64,000 nt of DNA from Companilactobacillus versmoldensis DSM 14857 = KCTC 3814 (GCF_001434295.1 NZ_AZFA01000005.1:1-64000); one strand, 5' to 3'; counted from the first letter of the stretch, positions 1 to 8,559 are shown. Numbers and translations: made by a program. The notes: a model not told the origin generated them from the sequence alone.

Positions 1-60
1 ATACCAGAAAGTTTAGACCCTGAATTGGTTGTAAAGCCAAAGCACAGTCTTTTTTTATAG
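1..60 (+). CDS. C-terminal end of a gene cut by the window edge, possibly a LacI/GalR-type regulator
   Basis: Frame 1 is open from the first base to a TAG at 58-60 and encodes 19 residues ending PELVVKPKHSLFL. The PELVVxxxS pattern resembles the last strand of LacI/GalR regulators, but the fragment is too short to be sure. No terminator hairpin is obvious in the AT-rich DNA that follows. Confidence 0.35.
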   Translation: MPESLDPELVVKPKHSLFL

Positions 61-318
61 CTCAAAATTTAGTGAATAATTTAACGAGATTAAATTAATT
101 CTAATGATACGATAATTTATTTGAATGGAATCAATTAGCTTTGAAAATATTTTCTTCAAAAAATCATTTACAAAATAATGCAAAACACTTTCAGAAACTC
201 ATAAATTTATATACCCATATTGGTATTTTGATTTATTAATTGATTAATTGTAATTTGAAAAATAATTGAAAATATTTTATTAAAAAATAAGTCAAGAATG
301 AATATTATAGAAAATATT
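61..318. other. AT-rich intergenic stretch without a recognisable gene
   Basis: I see no ORF of note, RNA gene or repeat here. The DNA is strongly AT-rich and leads into the regulatory region of the DsrE-like gene. Confidence 0.5.
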
Positions 319-332
319 TGTTATCGCTTTCA
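319..332 (+). promoter_or_regulatory. Candidate cre (CcpA) site
   Basis: TGTTATCGCTTTCA matches the cre consensus TGWAANCGNTNWCA at 13 of 14 positions. It lies about 60 bases upstream of the DsrE-like start. Just downstream, at 358-369, is TTAACGTGTTAA, whose ACGTGTTAA half recurs in the promoter of the ABC importer operon near 39.17 kb. Confidence 0.4.
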
Positions 333-392
333 AAAAGACTCATTATTTGTGATACACTTAACGTGTTAAATAAATAAAAGGGAGAGAAACTT

Positions 393-728
393 ATGGCTTA
401 CGATGTTGTACTAAAAAGTACCGAAATGGGAACAGGAGACAAAGAACTTACTCAAAATTTGATGTTGGCATTTCTTCATACTCTTACAGAAAAAGAAGAG
501 AAGCCTGAGAACATTGTTATCTATGGTCTTGGTGTAAAGTTAGCAGCTAAAAATTCTGAAGCATTACCAGATTTGAAAGAGCTTGAAAATGATGGTGTAA
601 ATGTTGTTTCTTGTGGAATCTGTGTTGATTATTACGAACTCAATGACAAATTAGGTGTTGGCGGTATAACTACTATGCCAGAAGTTGTTGATATCCTTGC
701 ATCAGATAATACTGTTGTTCATCCATAG
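393..728 (+). CDS. DsrE/YedF-like protein
   Basis: This 111-residue protein has the DsrE/DsrF-like alpha/beta fold found as the C-terminal domain of YedF, a family linked to sulfur and selenium relay. The pattern is recognisable: an early EMGTGD turn, the conserved YGLGVKLA segment, DLKELENDGV, then CGICVDYY with a Cys pair at about residues 74 and 77. It lacks the N-terminal TusA-like domain of full YedF, so it is a stand-alone DsrE module. The start is supported by the GGGAGAG ribosome site at 380-386. A strong inverted repeat follows the gene, so it is probably monocistronic. The actual substrate cannot be told from sequence; a persulfide carrier role is the family expectation. Confidence 0.75.
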   Translation: MAYDVVLKSTEMGTGDKELTQNLMLAFLHTLTEKEEKPENIVIYGLGVKLAAKNSEALPDLKELENDGVNVVSCGICVDYYELNDKLGVGGITTMPEVVDILASDNTVVHP

Positions 729-762
729 GATTAACCAGTATTTTAAAGTTTAAGTTAGACAC

Positions 763-800
763 AATAACACCATAAAGTGGATGGTCTTTATGGTGTTATT
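763..800 (+). terminator. Stem-loop after the DsrE-like gene
   Basis: Perfect 15-bp arms (AATAACACCATAAAG and its complement) with an 8-base loop. There is no long T run after it, so it may act as a terminator or as an mRNA 3' end. Confidence 0.6.
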
Positions 801-847
801 ACGTGTATATAGCAGTGTTTGATAATCTATGAAAGGGGGTCTTTGAT

Positions 848-2011
848 TTGGATTTTAAACCATTTACGACATCACTTATGGGAAGTATGCCAAGAAGTAC
901 TGAATTGATCGATGCTAAAAAAGATGGAGATAAGGCTACTTTTGATAAAGTTCTGTTCCACGATACAAAAAATGTCGTTAAGTTACAAGAAGACGCAGGA
1001 ATCGATGCAATCGTTGACGGAGAACTTTCAAGAGATAATTATATGTCTTTTGTTGGTACCAAAGTTGATGGTATCAAGATGATGTCTCTCAAGGAGATTG
1101 CGGAAAAATCAACTGACAAAAAGAGCTTTGAAAAAAGTGTTGCCAATATGGATGCGAGTGATGAGAATATTCGTAATCCAATTGCCGTTGGTAAATTGAA
1201 TACCGACAGTGTGCTTGATTTTGAAGAGATCAAACGTCTTAAAACCTTGACGGATCATCCAATCAAGGCAACTTTGCCAAGTCCTTATTTATTGACTAGA
1301 TCTATGTGGTTGCCCAATGTAACCGGAGAGGTCTATGATACTCGGGCTGATTTAGGTGAAGATGTCGTCAAATTGTTATTGAATGAAATTCACCGCCTGA
1401 TTGATATTGGTGTTGATATCATTCAAATTGATGATCCAATCCTTTCAGATGTTGTTTTCAATCGTCGAAATACTAAAGGATCATTTTATTGAGGTGCTTT
1501 ATCAGCGAAGGTCAAGGTTGACCGAGAATTGAATTTTGCACATAGTTTGATCCGACCATTGTTTGAGGTAATCAAAGGCAGTGGTAGTTTAGGTTCGATC
1601 CACGTTTGCAGAGGTAATTGGACCAAAGATGAAAAGACACTCTTGTCAGGTTCATACGACAAGTTAGGTCGTTTCTTTGATTCAATCGATGTCGATATGC
1701 TGACGCTTGAATTTTCAACTCCAAGAGCCGGCGATATTGATTCATTGTTTGAAAACAATGATTTGAAGGATAAAATCACTTTAGGATTAGGTGTTATCAA
1801 CCCAAGAAGTGATACTGTCGAAGATGTCGATACAGTTGTTAAATCAGCTGAAAAGGCGATGGAGTATTTACCTCCAGAAAGAATTTGGTTGAACCCTGAT
1901 TGTGGATTTGCCACATTCTCAAGTCGTTCAATGAATACTTATGATGTTATCCGTCAAAAGATGGACGTTATGTCTAAAGCAGCCAAAATTTTAAGAGAAA
2001 AGCATTGTTGA
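848..2011 (+). pseudogene. MetE-like (cobalamin-independent methionine synthase family) gene interrupted by in-frame TGA
   Basis: Two open segments, 848-1492 and 1493-2011, lie in the same frame and together encode about 387 residues of the short COG0620 family related to the C-terminal half of MetE. Zinc-ligand motifs are intact: IHVCRGNW (His-x-Cys) and NPDCGF, both in the second segment. The only lesion is TGA at 1490-1492, between KGSFY and GALSAKVK, where homologues, as I recall them, often carry Cys (SFMCGAL). Start is TTG 848 behind AAAGGGGG. Downstream of the TGA, TTG 1529 could restart a 160-residue piece, but that lacks half the barrel. A GGTCA-AGGT-TGACC hairpin starts 17 bases after the TGA; see findings. 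A nonsense mutation is the most likely explanation. Confidence 0.8.
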
Positions 2012-2040
2012 TTTTTAAAATTTTGATAGAAGGTTAGTTA

Positions 2041-2076
2041 AACAAGATTTGCAGGAAACTGCAGATCTTGTTTTTT
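2041..2076 (+). terminator. Rho-independent terminator
   Basis: AACAAGAT...TGCAG, GAAA loop, CTGCAG-ATCTTGTT, then a T run. It ends the MetE-like gene. Confidence 0.85.
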
Positions 2077-2202
2077 GTTTTGACAAATTTTATTTTAGGA
2101 TATATCAAAATAATTGCGAAAACGAATTATTGTGATTTGTTTAGCAATCTTTACAGTAACTTTACATTCGATTGTTATGTTATTAGTGGAGGTGCTTCAA
2201 CA

Positions 2203-2523
2203 TTGTCAGAAATGTTTATGCGAATGATCATATTGCCACATTTGGCTACTTTGCTTTTGCAACTCGCATCACTTCACATTGTGATTCGAGATGATTTTCA
2301 AGATCGGATTTTTATTGGTGGGATTTTTGCACTGTTGATCTTGGTCTCCTTTTTGTCAGGTGATTTTGCAATCGATATGGTTGTGTTATTCTCGTTAGCC
2401 AGTGCAGTCGTAGTCCGTGGGCTGATGATGCAAAAGAATATTTATGTAATTTTTGGGATGTGCATCGTAACGGCGTTATTATCTTTGCTTAGCTATTTTT
2501 TGGTTGTATCTCTTGCTTCATAG
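2203..2523 (+). CDS. Small membrane protein, unknown
   Basis: About 106 residues starting at TTG 2203, chosen because GGAGG lies at 2188-2192. The longer open frame from 2068 has no ribosome site and reads through the upstream terminator. The protein is almost entirely hydrophobic with three or four predicted membrane segments separated by short charged turns (VIRDDFQDR). I do not recognise the family. It is followed after 19 bases by a second small membrane protein with its own strong ribosome site, so the two are probably co-transcribed. Confidence 0.55.
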   Translation: MSEMFMRMIILPHLATLLLQLASLHIVIRDDFQDRIFIGGIFALLILVSFLSGDFAIDMVVLFSLASAVVVRGLMMQKNIYVIFGMCIVTALLSLLSYFLVVSLAS

Positions 2524-2542
2524 ATATGGTTAGGAGGGGAAT

Positions 2543-2773
2543 ATGAGCTTATTTCATTTATTTACGCTGGTTATCTGTTTGTTGATCATTGCGGTTAACG
2601 GCAGATTTGAGGCTTTGCGTAGAATTGTTGGGCTTTGGCGTTTTGCTGTTTCGATACCTTTGGCTGGACTTTGTGCTTATATTGTTTATATTGATACGCC
2701 GTTGCTTTTGCCTATGACTATCACCATTTTGGTTTTGCAACTCACCACAAATTATCTCAAGTACCCTGTTTGA
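2543..2773 (+). CDS. Small membrane protein, unknown
   Basis: 76 residues behind TAGGAGGGG, with two or three hydrophobic segments and a basic middle (RFEALRR). No family recognised. The frame stays open after the TGA at 2771-2773 for another 84 codons of hydrophobic residues (WLLLFFLWYLIVC) but then runs through GC-rich hairpins and the fructokinase terminator. I therefore take TGA as the real stop, though a read-through original cannot be excluded. Confidence 0.5.
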   Translation: MSLFHLFTLVICLLIIAVNGRFEALRRIVGLWRFAVSIPLAGLCAYIVYIDTPLLLPMTITILVLQLTTNYLKYPV

Positions 2774-2904
2774 TTTTTCTACCACTTCTTTTTTATTGGG
2801 AGACTGATTTTTTGGTTGCTCCTATTTTTTTTATGGTATTTGATTGTTTGTTCAATTCAAGTGCCTTGGGACATTTATGCTCCATATTGCAGACTTCGTT
2901 GCCT

Positions 2905-2962
2905 GACCTTTGGCCAGGCAACTGGTCTTCTTGCTGCAAAAGCGCAGACCGTTATAACGGTC
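2905..2962. repeat. Cluster of GC-rich hairpins
   Basis: TTGCCTG...CAGGCAA, then TGC-AAAA-GCA, then the perfect 16-bp palindrome GACCGTTATAACGGTC (2947-2962) follow one another in otherwise AT-rich DNA. They lie directly before the terminator shared with fructokinase. They could be a short dispersed (REP-like) element or a structured 3' end. Confidence 0.4.
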
Positions 2963-2969
2963 CAAAAAA

Positions 2970-2994
2970 GAGTAGATGAATTTTTCATCTACTC
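2970..2994. terminator. Bidirectional terminator
   Basis: GAGTAGATGAA, three-base loop, TTCATCTACTC. T runs are present on both sides, so it can end the leftward fructokinase gene and any rightward transcript from the membrane protein pair. Confidence 0.8.
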
Positions 2995-3016
2995 TTTGTT
3001 TTTGTTTGATTATTTA

Positions 3017-3889
3017 TTATTCAGTTAATTCTCGGATTGCTAGGGCAAAATCGCCTACTGTGGCTGATCCGTTATTTTTTACTAATGGCATTGTGATGTA
3101 TTGGTCTAATGGCTTTACATCAACATAGCCGTTTAGCAATTGATTGAATTGTGAACGTACTTTATCAAGAAAGGCCTCACTGACTACTCCGCCTCCGAAG
3201 ACGATTTTGTCTGGACGTAGGATCAATGTTACTTGAATAGCTGCTTGGGCTACGTAGTAGGCCATGATATCCCATGTGTGGTCTGTCAATGGAACGTCCT
3301 TTCCTGGTTTGCCTAAGCGAGCATCGAATGTTGGGCCTGATACTAAACCTTCTAGACAATCATCGTGGAATGGGCAGATTCCTTTGAAATCTAGGTCATC
3401 TGGGTGGCGTTTTACAAAGGTATGTCCCATTTCTGGATGGCCGACGTTTCCGATGAAATTGCCATTGTCAACGGCTCCACCGCCGACTCCTGTTCCGATT
3501 GTGTAGTAAACTAATGAATCGATTTTTTCGTTGGAAAGGGTCGACATGATGTATTCACCATAAGCTGAACCGTTTACATCGGTTGTCCAAAACATTGGTA
3601 CATCTAGTTCCTTTTGCAAAGTACCGACGAAGTCTGTATTGCTCCAATGTGCTTTAGGTGTTTTTGTGATATAGCCATATTTTGGAGAATTTTTTCTCTG
3701 TTCAATAGGACCAAATGATGCGATTCCGATTGCTTCAACATCGAACTGTTTGAAATAATCAATGGTCTTTTGAAGTGTTTCCTCTGGTGTAGTTGTAGGG
3801 AAGTGTGTGCTGTCCTTGATACTGTAATCTTCATTACCAACGGCACAGACGAACTTGGTTCCCCCAGCTTCAATACTACCTACTAACAA
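3017..3889 (-). CDS. scrK: Fructokinase, ROK family
   Basis: Phosphorylates fructose with ATP in the cytoplasm. The 290 residues show the ROK start GSIEAGGTKF (EAGGT is typical of fructokinases), the GTGVGGGAV segment, and the zinc site pattern HPEMGHTFVKRH...CPFHDDCLEG with His and three Cys. TTG at 3887-3889 was chosen because AGGAGG lies eight bases upstream and the length then equals the usual 288-292 residues; the frame is open further upstream but has no ribosome site. No sucrose transport genes are next to it, so it probably stands alone and feeds fructose from several sources into glycolysis. Confidence 0.9.
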   Translation of the reverse strand: MLVGSIEAGGTKFVCAVGNEDYSIKDSTHFPTTTPEETLQKTIDYFKQFDVEAIGIASFGPIEQRKNSPKYGYITKTPKAHWSNTDFVGTLQKELDVPMFWTTDVNGSAYGEYIMSTLSNEKIDSLVYYTIGTGVGGGAVDNGNFIGNVGHPEMGHTFVKRHPDDLDFKGICPFHDDCLEGLVSGPTFDARLGKPGKDVPLTDHTWDIMAYYVAQAAIQVTLILRPDKIVFGGGVVSEAFLDKVRSQFNQLLNGYVDVKPLDQYITMPLVKNNGSATVGDFALAIRELTE

Positions 3890-3978
3890 ATTTTCATCCT
3901 CCTGATTAATTATTACATGAGATATTAAAAATATTATCATTGTGATATAAGAGCGTCAAACTCGAACGTAGTAAAAAA

Positions 3979-4010
3979 AACTCAATTTACCGTTCTGGCA
4001 AAATTGAGTT
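3979..4010 (-). terminator. Terminator of the flippase gene
   Basis: On the minus strand AACTCAATTT, 12-base loop and AAATTGAGTT are followed by a run of eight T. Confidence 0.8.
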
Positions 4011-4015
4011 TTCAA

Positions 4016-5617
4016 TTAATATATTTCAGTATTACGGATTCGTCTGAGAATATTCAATGAACCATCGCGATAACCTAGGACTCCGTAAACGATAATTCCA
4101 ATGATTGCGCCAATCGAGAGTACTACAGTTGCTCCGACTTTACTTAGATCATTGATTACTAAGGTCATTAAGAAGACGGCTGCGAATACGATGACCATCA
4201 TTACTAGACTGTTGAAGGCTATTTTGAGTAATCGCAAGCCTAATTTTTTATTGACGATATTGAATTGCTTATTTAGCAATCTAAAGGCGAAATGGCCCAT
4301 GATTGCAAATGCTAGGATAGATGACACTAATGGTCCATAAACGTGCAGTGTAAGTGTTAAAGGCAGTTGTAGGACTATTTTGATGATGTAGGCGATCAGC
4401 AAGTAAAACATTGATTTTTTCACATGATGGGTTACTTGCAAGATGTTTTCCAGAATCATAAAGATACAATAGAAAATTGCCTCGGCACAGGATACGGCTA
4501 ACACGTAGGTTCCTTGCATGCTTGGATAGTAGAACAATGTCCAGAGTTGACGTCCGATGGCGACCATGCCTAGTGTGGCAGGCAAGATCAAGAAAATTGT
4601 GAATTCAACGATGTCACGCATCAGATTCTGGATGTGAGCTCGCTCGGATTTACGGGTGATCAAAGCTGACAGGGCAGGGATAACCGAAGCTGATACTGAG
4701 ATGGCGAGTGAAACTAAGACCATGATCAATTTGTTAGCTTGGAATCCGAACATTGAATACAAATCATCAATCGTCTTGGTGCTGGCATGGATGATCGATT
4801 GGTAGATCCATGAGAAACTGGTTTGATCGAATAATTGTAAGACGACCATGATGGTGTCGACTAATAAGAATGGAATCGCTGATTTCAACATGTTGCTGAA
4901 ACTAACTTTGGCAAGGGCACTCTTATCAGTTACTGGAATGACGTCTTCAGGTTTGATAGTTTTACGGACACGATGACGCATCCAGATCAAGAATACGTAA
5001 GCCAAAGTGGCACCGATGAAGGATGCCAATGTTGATTGATTAACGGCTTGCATATAGTTTCCGTTTTGCAAGATCATAATCGTATAAGTAGCGTACAACA
5101 TGTAGGCAACACGAGCAATCTGTTCGATAACTTGTGAGAACGCAGACAGGGAAATAAAAGCATAACCTTGAATGTAACCACGTAAAATACCTAGTGCAGG
5201 AATGACTAACATTGCAACACTTAAATATTTAATTGGTGTAACGACACGCATGTCACCAGCCGCAAAAATAATGGCGACATATTTAGCACCAAAGAACATG
5301 ATAGCTGCCAAAACAACACCGATGGCGGTCATATAAAGACTATATTTTTTCAGGATTTTTTCACTTTGGTCGTAATGACCTAGTGAATTAGAAGCGGCTA
5401 CCTCTTTAGAGATCGCCGATGGAATCCCAGCTGTGGCAACGATCAAGAAGAGGTTATAAATATTATAAACACGTCCGTAAAGAGCATTGGCCACGCCCAC
5501 TGAAGCAACACCGATCCAAATATTCCAAGGAATAATGTAAACAACAGCTAAAACTCGAGAAATGATCCCACTAATGGAGATCCATAGTGAACTTTTTAAA
5601 AGTGAATCTTTTTTCAT
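4016..5617 (-). CDS. ytgP: MATE/MVF-type flippase, YtgP/SpoVB-like
   Basis: A polytopic membrane protein of 533 residues with about 14 hydrophobic segments and the polysaccharide-transporter fold. Landmarks are the N-terminal SSLWISISGIISR amphipathic start, the short loop NIYNLFLIVATAGIPSAISKEVA and the RGYIQGY motif typical of the YtgP group. In streptococci and bacilli members of this group flip lipid II, so a role in peptidoglycan precursor export is likely from family knowledge. It lies between fructokinase and a DUF1304 protein in the same orientation, with its own terminator. Wzx-type export of another polysaccharide remains possible, but no polysaccharide genes are nearby. Confidence 0.85.
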   Translation of the reverse strand: MKKDSLLKSSLWISISGIISRVLAVVYIIPWNIWIGVASVGVANALYGRVYNIYNLFLIVATAGIPSAISKEVAASNSLGHYDQSEKILKKYSLYMTAIGVVLAAIMFFGAKYVAIIFAAGDMRVVTPIKYLSVAMLVIPALGILRGYIQGYAFISLSAFSQVIEQIARVAYMLYATYTIMILQNGNYMQAVNQSTLASFIGATLAYVFLIWMRHRVRKTIKPEDVIPVTDKSALAKVSFSNMLKSAIPFLLVDTIMVVLQLFDQTSFSWIYQSIIHASTKTIDDLYSMFGFQANKLIMVLVSLAISVSASVIPALSALITRKSERAHIQNLMRDIVEFTIFLILPATLGMVAIGRQLWTLFYYPSMQGTYVLAVSCAEAIFYCIFMILENILQVTHHVKKSMFYLLIAYIIKIVLQLPLTLTLHVYGPLVSSILAFAIMGHFAFRLLNKQFNIVNKKLGLRLLKIAFNSLVMMVIVFAAVFLMTLVINDLSKVGATVVLSIGAIIGIIVYGVLGYRDGSLNILRRIRNTEIY

Positions 5618-5656
5618 GAAATTGTATCCATTCTAAATTTAAAATATCAGGCAAAG

Positions 5657-6028
5657 TTAAGCGTAGAAAAGCATTACCAAAACTAGACCTATTAAAGCAG
5701 GTAAACCTTGTAAAAAGATGATTTTTCTAGTCGCAGTCAATGAACCAAAAATTGCCACGATAATCACGAAAATCATCAAAAGCATCATTAACAAACGCAG
5801 GTTAGTTCCGGTAAATATCAAAATAATTGCTAAGATCAAGATACCCAACATCAAGTTGTAAATACCTTGATTAGCCAAAGCTTTCTTAGCTGATTTTTGT
5901 TTAACAAAATCCAGTGGCATATCAAATGCGCTAGCCTGTCGCGTAGGAGAGCCAAACATCTCAAATGAACCAATTCCGATGTGTTCCAGACCGATTAAAG
6001 CAATGACAAAAAGAGTAACTATTTCCAT
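5657..6028 (-). CDS. DUF1304 membrane protein
   Basis: 123 residues with four predicted membrane helices. It has the family's N-terminal LEHIGIGSFEMF (a Glu-His pair in the first helix) and NQGIYNLMLG in the second half. ATG at 6026-6028 was chosen because AAGGGGGAA lies directly upstream; the frame continues seven codons further without a ribosome site. Function of the family is unknown. It may be co-transcribed with the flippase, about 40 bases downstream. Confidence 0.8.
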   Translation of the reverse strand: MEIVTLFVIALIGLEHIGIGSFEMFGSPTRQASAFDMPLDFVKQKSAKKALANQGIYNLMLGILILAIILIFTGTNLRLLMMLLMIFVIIVAIFGSLTATRKIIFLQGLPALIGLVLVMLFYA

Positions 6029-6155
6029 TAAGAATTCCCCCTTTTTCAAGATAAGATAATCATAAACTTGTTTAGAAATTTACACAATTATTGAACAAAT
6101 TTGTTATCGAATAATTAAAAAAAGCCTTCAAATTCAAGCATAGGAACTGAAAGGT

Positions 6156-6458
6156 TTACTGGTTAACGATCATTACAACTTTATCCGAAAAGTTGCCGCG
6201 TTGCATATTTTTAGATTGGCGAATACTGTCCATTTCCTCATAGTTGATTGAAGCATCAGATAGGACAGCATGAATCAGTTCTTCTAAATCACCTAATTCT
6301 TCCACCAAATTAGCTCGTGAATCAGCTTTTTTAACTTCTTCAGCCTCTTCAACTAACTTATTTCGAAGTGCAATACGAAAGTCTTCATTTGATAAAGTAC
6401 CAAATTCAGCTTTGTCCCCAAGAATATCTGGGATTTTATTACGTACTAATTTTTCCAC
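6156..6458 (-). CDS. MazG-like / phosphoribosyl-ATP pyrophosphohydrolase-like protein
   Basis: 100 residues beginning EKLVRNKIPDIL, the signature start of the small all-alpha NTP-pyrophosphatase group. KLVEEAEEV and ELGDLEELIHAV supply the Glu/Asp residues that bind Mg in MazG-fold enzymes. There is no histidine operon here, so a house-cleaning nucleotide pyrophosphatase is more likely than a HisE role. A GGGGGG-rich ribosome site precedes the ATG. A weak hairpin (GAAGG...CCTTTC) followed by T in the 6120-6165 region may end it. Confidence 0.75.
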   Translation of the reverse strand: MEKLVRNKIPDILGDKAEFGTLSNEDFRIALRNKLVEEAEEVKKADSRANLVEELGDLEELIHAVLSDASINYEEMDSIRQSKNMQRGNFSDKVVMIVNQ

Positions 6459-6551
6459 ATAAATCCCCCCCTAAAATGGTTGATATTAATACTACCATAG
6501 AAGGTATATATCTACAAAATAGCGTCATAACAGTACAAGAGGGTAAATAAA

Positions 6552-6579
6552 AAGAGCATCGGATAAGTCCGATGCTCTT
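6552..6579 (-). terminator. Terminator downstream of the large SLAP gene
   Basis: Perfect 12-bp arms AAGAGCATCGGA / TCCGATGCTCTT around a four-base loop, followed on the minus strand by TTTTTA. It sits 185 bases past the stop codon, so the mRNA has a long 3' tail that carries the two repeat units below. Confidence 0.85.
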
Positions 6580-6593
6580 AATATAGATAACCA

Positions 6594-6636
6594 CTGCCTT
6601 ATGTTTCTGAGTCAAGTTCGTGGCTAATAACGCTCT
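6594..6636 (-). repeat. Conserved-variable-conserved repeat, unit A
   Basis: 43-base unit: CTGCCTTATGTTTCTGAGTC, 12 variable bases, AATAACGCTCT on the plus strand. An identical frame of conserved blocks recurs at 6715-6757 with a different 12-base core. It lies in the 3' tail of the SLAP mRNA. Confidence 0.7.
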
Positions 6637-6714
6637 ATCTGAAACGCGTAATTGTTCACTGTCTCTGAACTATAAGCCAAAAAGACTCCGGGCCTGACGG
6701 GCCTTACCGTCCTT

Positions 6715-6757
6715 CTGCCTTATGTTTCTGAGTCGAATGCATGAACAATAACGCTCT
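6715..6757 (-). repeat. Conserved-variable-conserved repeat, unit B
   Basis: Second copy of the 43-base unit, starting 121 bases after unit A. The 20-base and 11-base flanks are identical and the 12-base core differs at most positions. It lies directly after the SLAP stop codon. Between the units is a GC-rich segment GGGCCTGACGGGCCTTACCG. Confidence 0.7.
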
Positions 6758-6763
6758 AATTTA

Positions 6764-8356
6764 TTAGTGTACGTCGCTGGTTGCAATCCATTCATCTGTT
6801 GATACACGATAATATGATGTGCCGTTGATTGTGGCTGTTCTATCTGTGTACCATGATGTGTTTGGTGCTAGTGAACGTGATGATTTTGAACCGTCGATCG
6901 AGTAGAGTGGTTTAACTGAATTTGAGTTAGTTGTGATGGTTGAACTTACTGGTGTGTATTCGTAAACGGATGAAGCTTTGACCCATTCGTTAGTTGAAAC
7001 ACGATAGTATGTATCACCATTGATTGTCTTTGTTGAATCAGTTGCCCAATCAGAGTTTGGTGCTAGTGAACGAGCTGTTTGTGTTCCATCACTTGTGTAA
7101 AGTGGAACGATGCCGTTAGTAGCGTAAGTTGAGACTGTTCCAGAGAATGGTGTTGAAACAGTTGAACCTGATTTGATAACTTGAATAGTTTTACTATGTG
7201 AACCAGCAGCCAAAGTTACAGTACTATCAGAACTATTAACTAAGTCATAGCCATCTGGAGGAGTAACTGATTTAGTTTGACCATCAGCACCACTGAATTG
7301 TGTTGAGTCGATGATGTCACCTGTATCAGCATCTTGGAAGTCAACGTTTAGATCACTGTCTGAATCGACAACCTTAATAGTTCCGGTAGCTTCCCAAGTG
7401 ATTGGTTTGTTGTTGTAATCCAGTGAAGGGTCAGTTGCTAGATAAGTAACCTTATGTGAACCTGTCTTTGAAGTATCGACATTTGTTTCAAGTGTCATAT
7501 CTAGTGATTGGCCAAGTGAGTCAGTACCAGTTGCATAGTCAGTATCAACATCTTCACCTTTTAGAACTGTTTGGTCAAGGTTGTTGAAGTCAGCATCCAA
7601 AACATTGATTGTTACATCAGTATCTTCACTAGTGATACCTGAATCGTTTGTGTCAACTTTTACAGTGGCTGTATAAGTACCAGGATATGCGTAGTTGAAA
7701 TCACTTGTTCCAACTTGTTCCACTGTCATATCATCGGCATCATTGCCAGTAATGTTGTAATTTGATGCTTTAGTCAAGTCGAAACCTTTGTCGCCTTTTC
7801 TAACATTGGTAGTAGTTGTACCGTTTTTAAAAGTCAACGAAGTTGAATAAGTGATAGTGGCAGTGGTTGGCTTTAAAAGACCACTGATGGCATTACCAAT
7901 TACGGGAATCGAAGAAAGGTCAGGTGTGAAAGTTACAGTGTTGCCACTAATGGAGATCTTTGCAGGAATGATTCCGTAAAATGTTGGTGAGCCACCAATA
8001 GCTTCTTCAATATTTTCTTCAGTTGGTTCTGTTCCAGCTGTAAGTGCAATAGTAGTGATCTTTGAAGCATCAACCCCGGCGGTTGTTGAACCAGTACTTG
8101 TTGAACCAGTTAGTTCAGAAAGTAATGATGAAAGGTCTGAGTTTGTCGAACCTGTACCGGTTGAACCAGTTAGTCCAGAAAGTAATGATGACAGATCTGA
8201 ACTTGATGAACTAGACGATCCTCCAAGTAAAGTTGTAATAAAGTCATCCAAAGCTGATGCTTGTGATGTTTGTGCAGTTGTGACAGTCGTTGCTGTACCC
8301 AAAGCAAGACTGGCAACGATTGCAGACGTAACTACAAAACGTTTTGTTTTTTTCAT
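6764..8356 (-). CDS. Large secreted protein with two C-terminal SLAP-like modules
   Basis: 530 residues. A signal peptide (MKKTKRF, hydrophobic core, cleavage near AQTSQASA) is followed by a low-complexity Ser/Gly/Thr region holding a duplicated 20-residue unit (SDLSSLLSGLTGSTGTGSTN and a near copy). Next come Ig-like beta regions, a MucBP-like stretch (VDFQDADTGDIID) and two C-terminal modules of about 60 residues ending YYRVSTNEWV and YYRVSTDEWI. Such modules bind cell-wall polymers in lactobacilli, so the protein is probably attached non-covalently to the wall; there is no LPxTG. No enzymatic domain is seen, so an adhesive or structural role is inferred. It forms a tandem with the next SLAP gene. 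Confidence 0.8.
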   Translation of the reverse strand: MKKTKRFVVTSAIVASLALGTATTVTTAQTSQASALDDFITTLLGGSSSSSSSDLSSLLSGLTGSTGTGSTNSDLSSLLSELTGSTSTGSTTAGVDASKITTIALTAGTEPTEENIEEAIGGSPTFYGIIPAKISISGNTVTFTPDLSSIPVIGNAISGLLKPTTATITYSTSLTFKNGTTTTNVRKGDKGFDLTKASNYNITGNDADDMTVEQVGTSDFNYAYPGTYTATVKVDTNDSGITSEDTDVTINVLDADFNNLDQTVLKGEDVDTDYATGTDSLGQSLDMTLETNVDTSKTGSHKVTYLATDPSLDYNNKPITWEATGTIKVVDSDSDLNVDFQDADTGDIIDSTQFSGADGQTKSVTPPDGYDLVNSSDSTVTLAAGSHSKTIQVIKSGSTVSTPFSGTVSTYATNGIVPLYTSDGTQTARSLAPNSDWATDSTKTINGDTYYRVSTNEWVKASSVYEYTPVSSTITTNSNSVKPLYSIDGSKSSRSLAPNTSWYTDRTATINGTSYYRVSTDEWIATSDVH

Positions 8357-8559
8357 GTGGTAATCCTCCTCTAAAATCCGAATATAACCCTCAAAAGTTA
8401 TACCGATATTTCGTATCTATCATAATATTAAATTGGTTACCTAAGCATTGCACAATTATTAAGTTTTAAATACAAAATACACAATATTAAATTTAAGTTT
8501 AACTATTTTGACAGTTTTTATTATGAATTTTATTGTAAAAAAGGAAGATCACAAAAAAA

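Noticed and set aside
1490-2011. TTG 1529 as the start of a separate 160-residue gene
   Set aside because: It is in the same frame as the preceding segment and supplies exactly the missing C-terminal half of the MetE-like barrel. No ribosome site of its own.
2543-3028. A fifth in-frame stop: the membrane protein frame continues after TGA 2771
   Set aside because: The extension is T-rich DNA that gives hydrophobic residues in any case, and it runs through GC hairpins and a terminator without a natural end. No conserved motif supports it.
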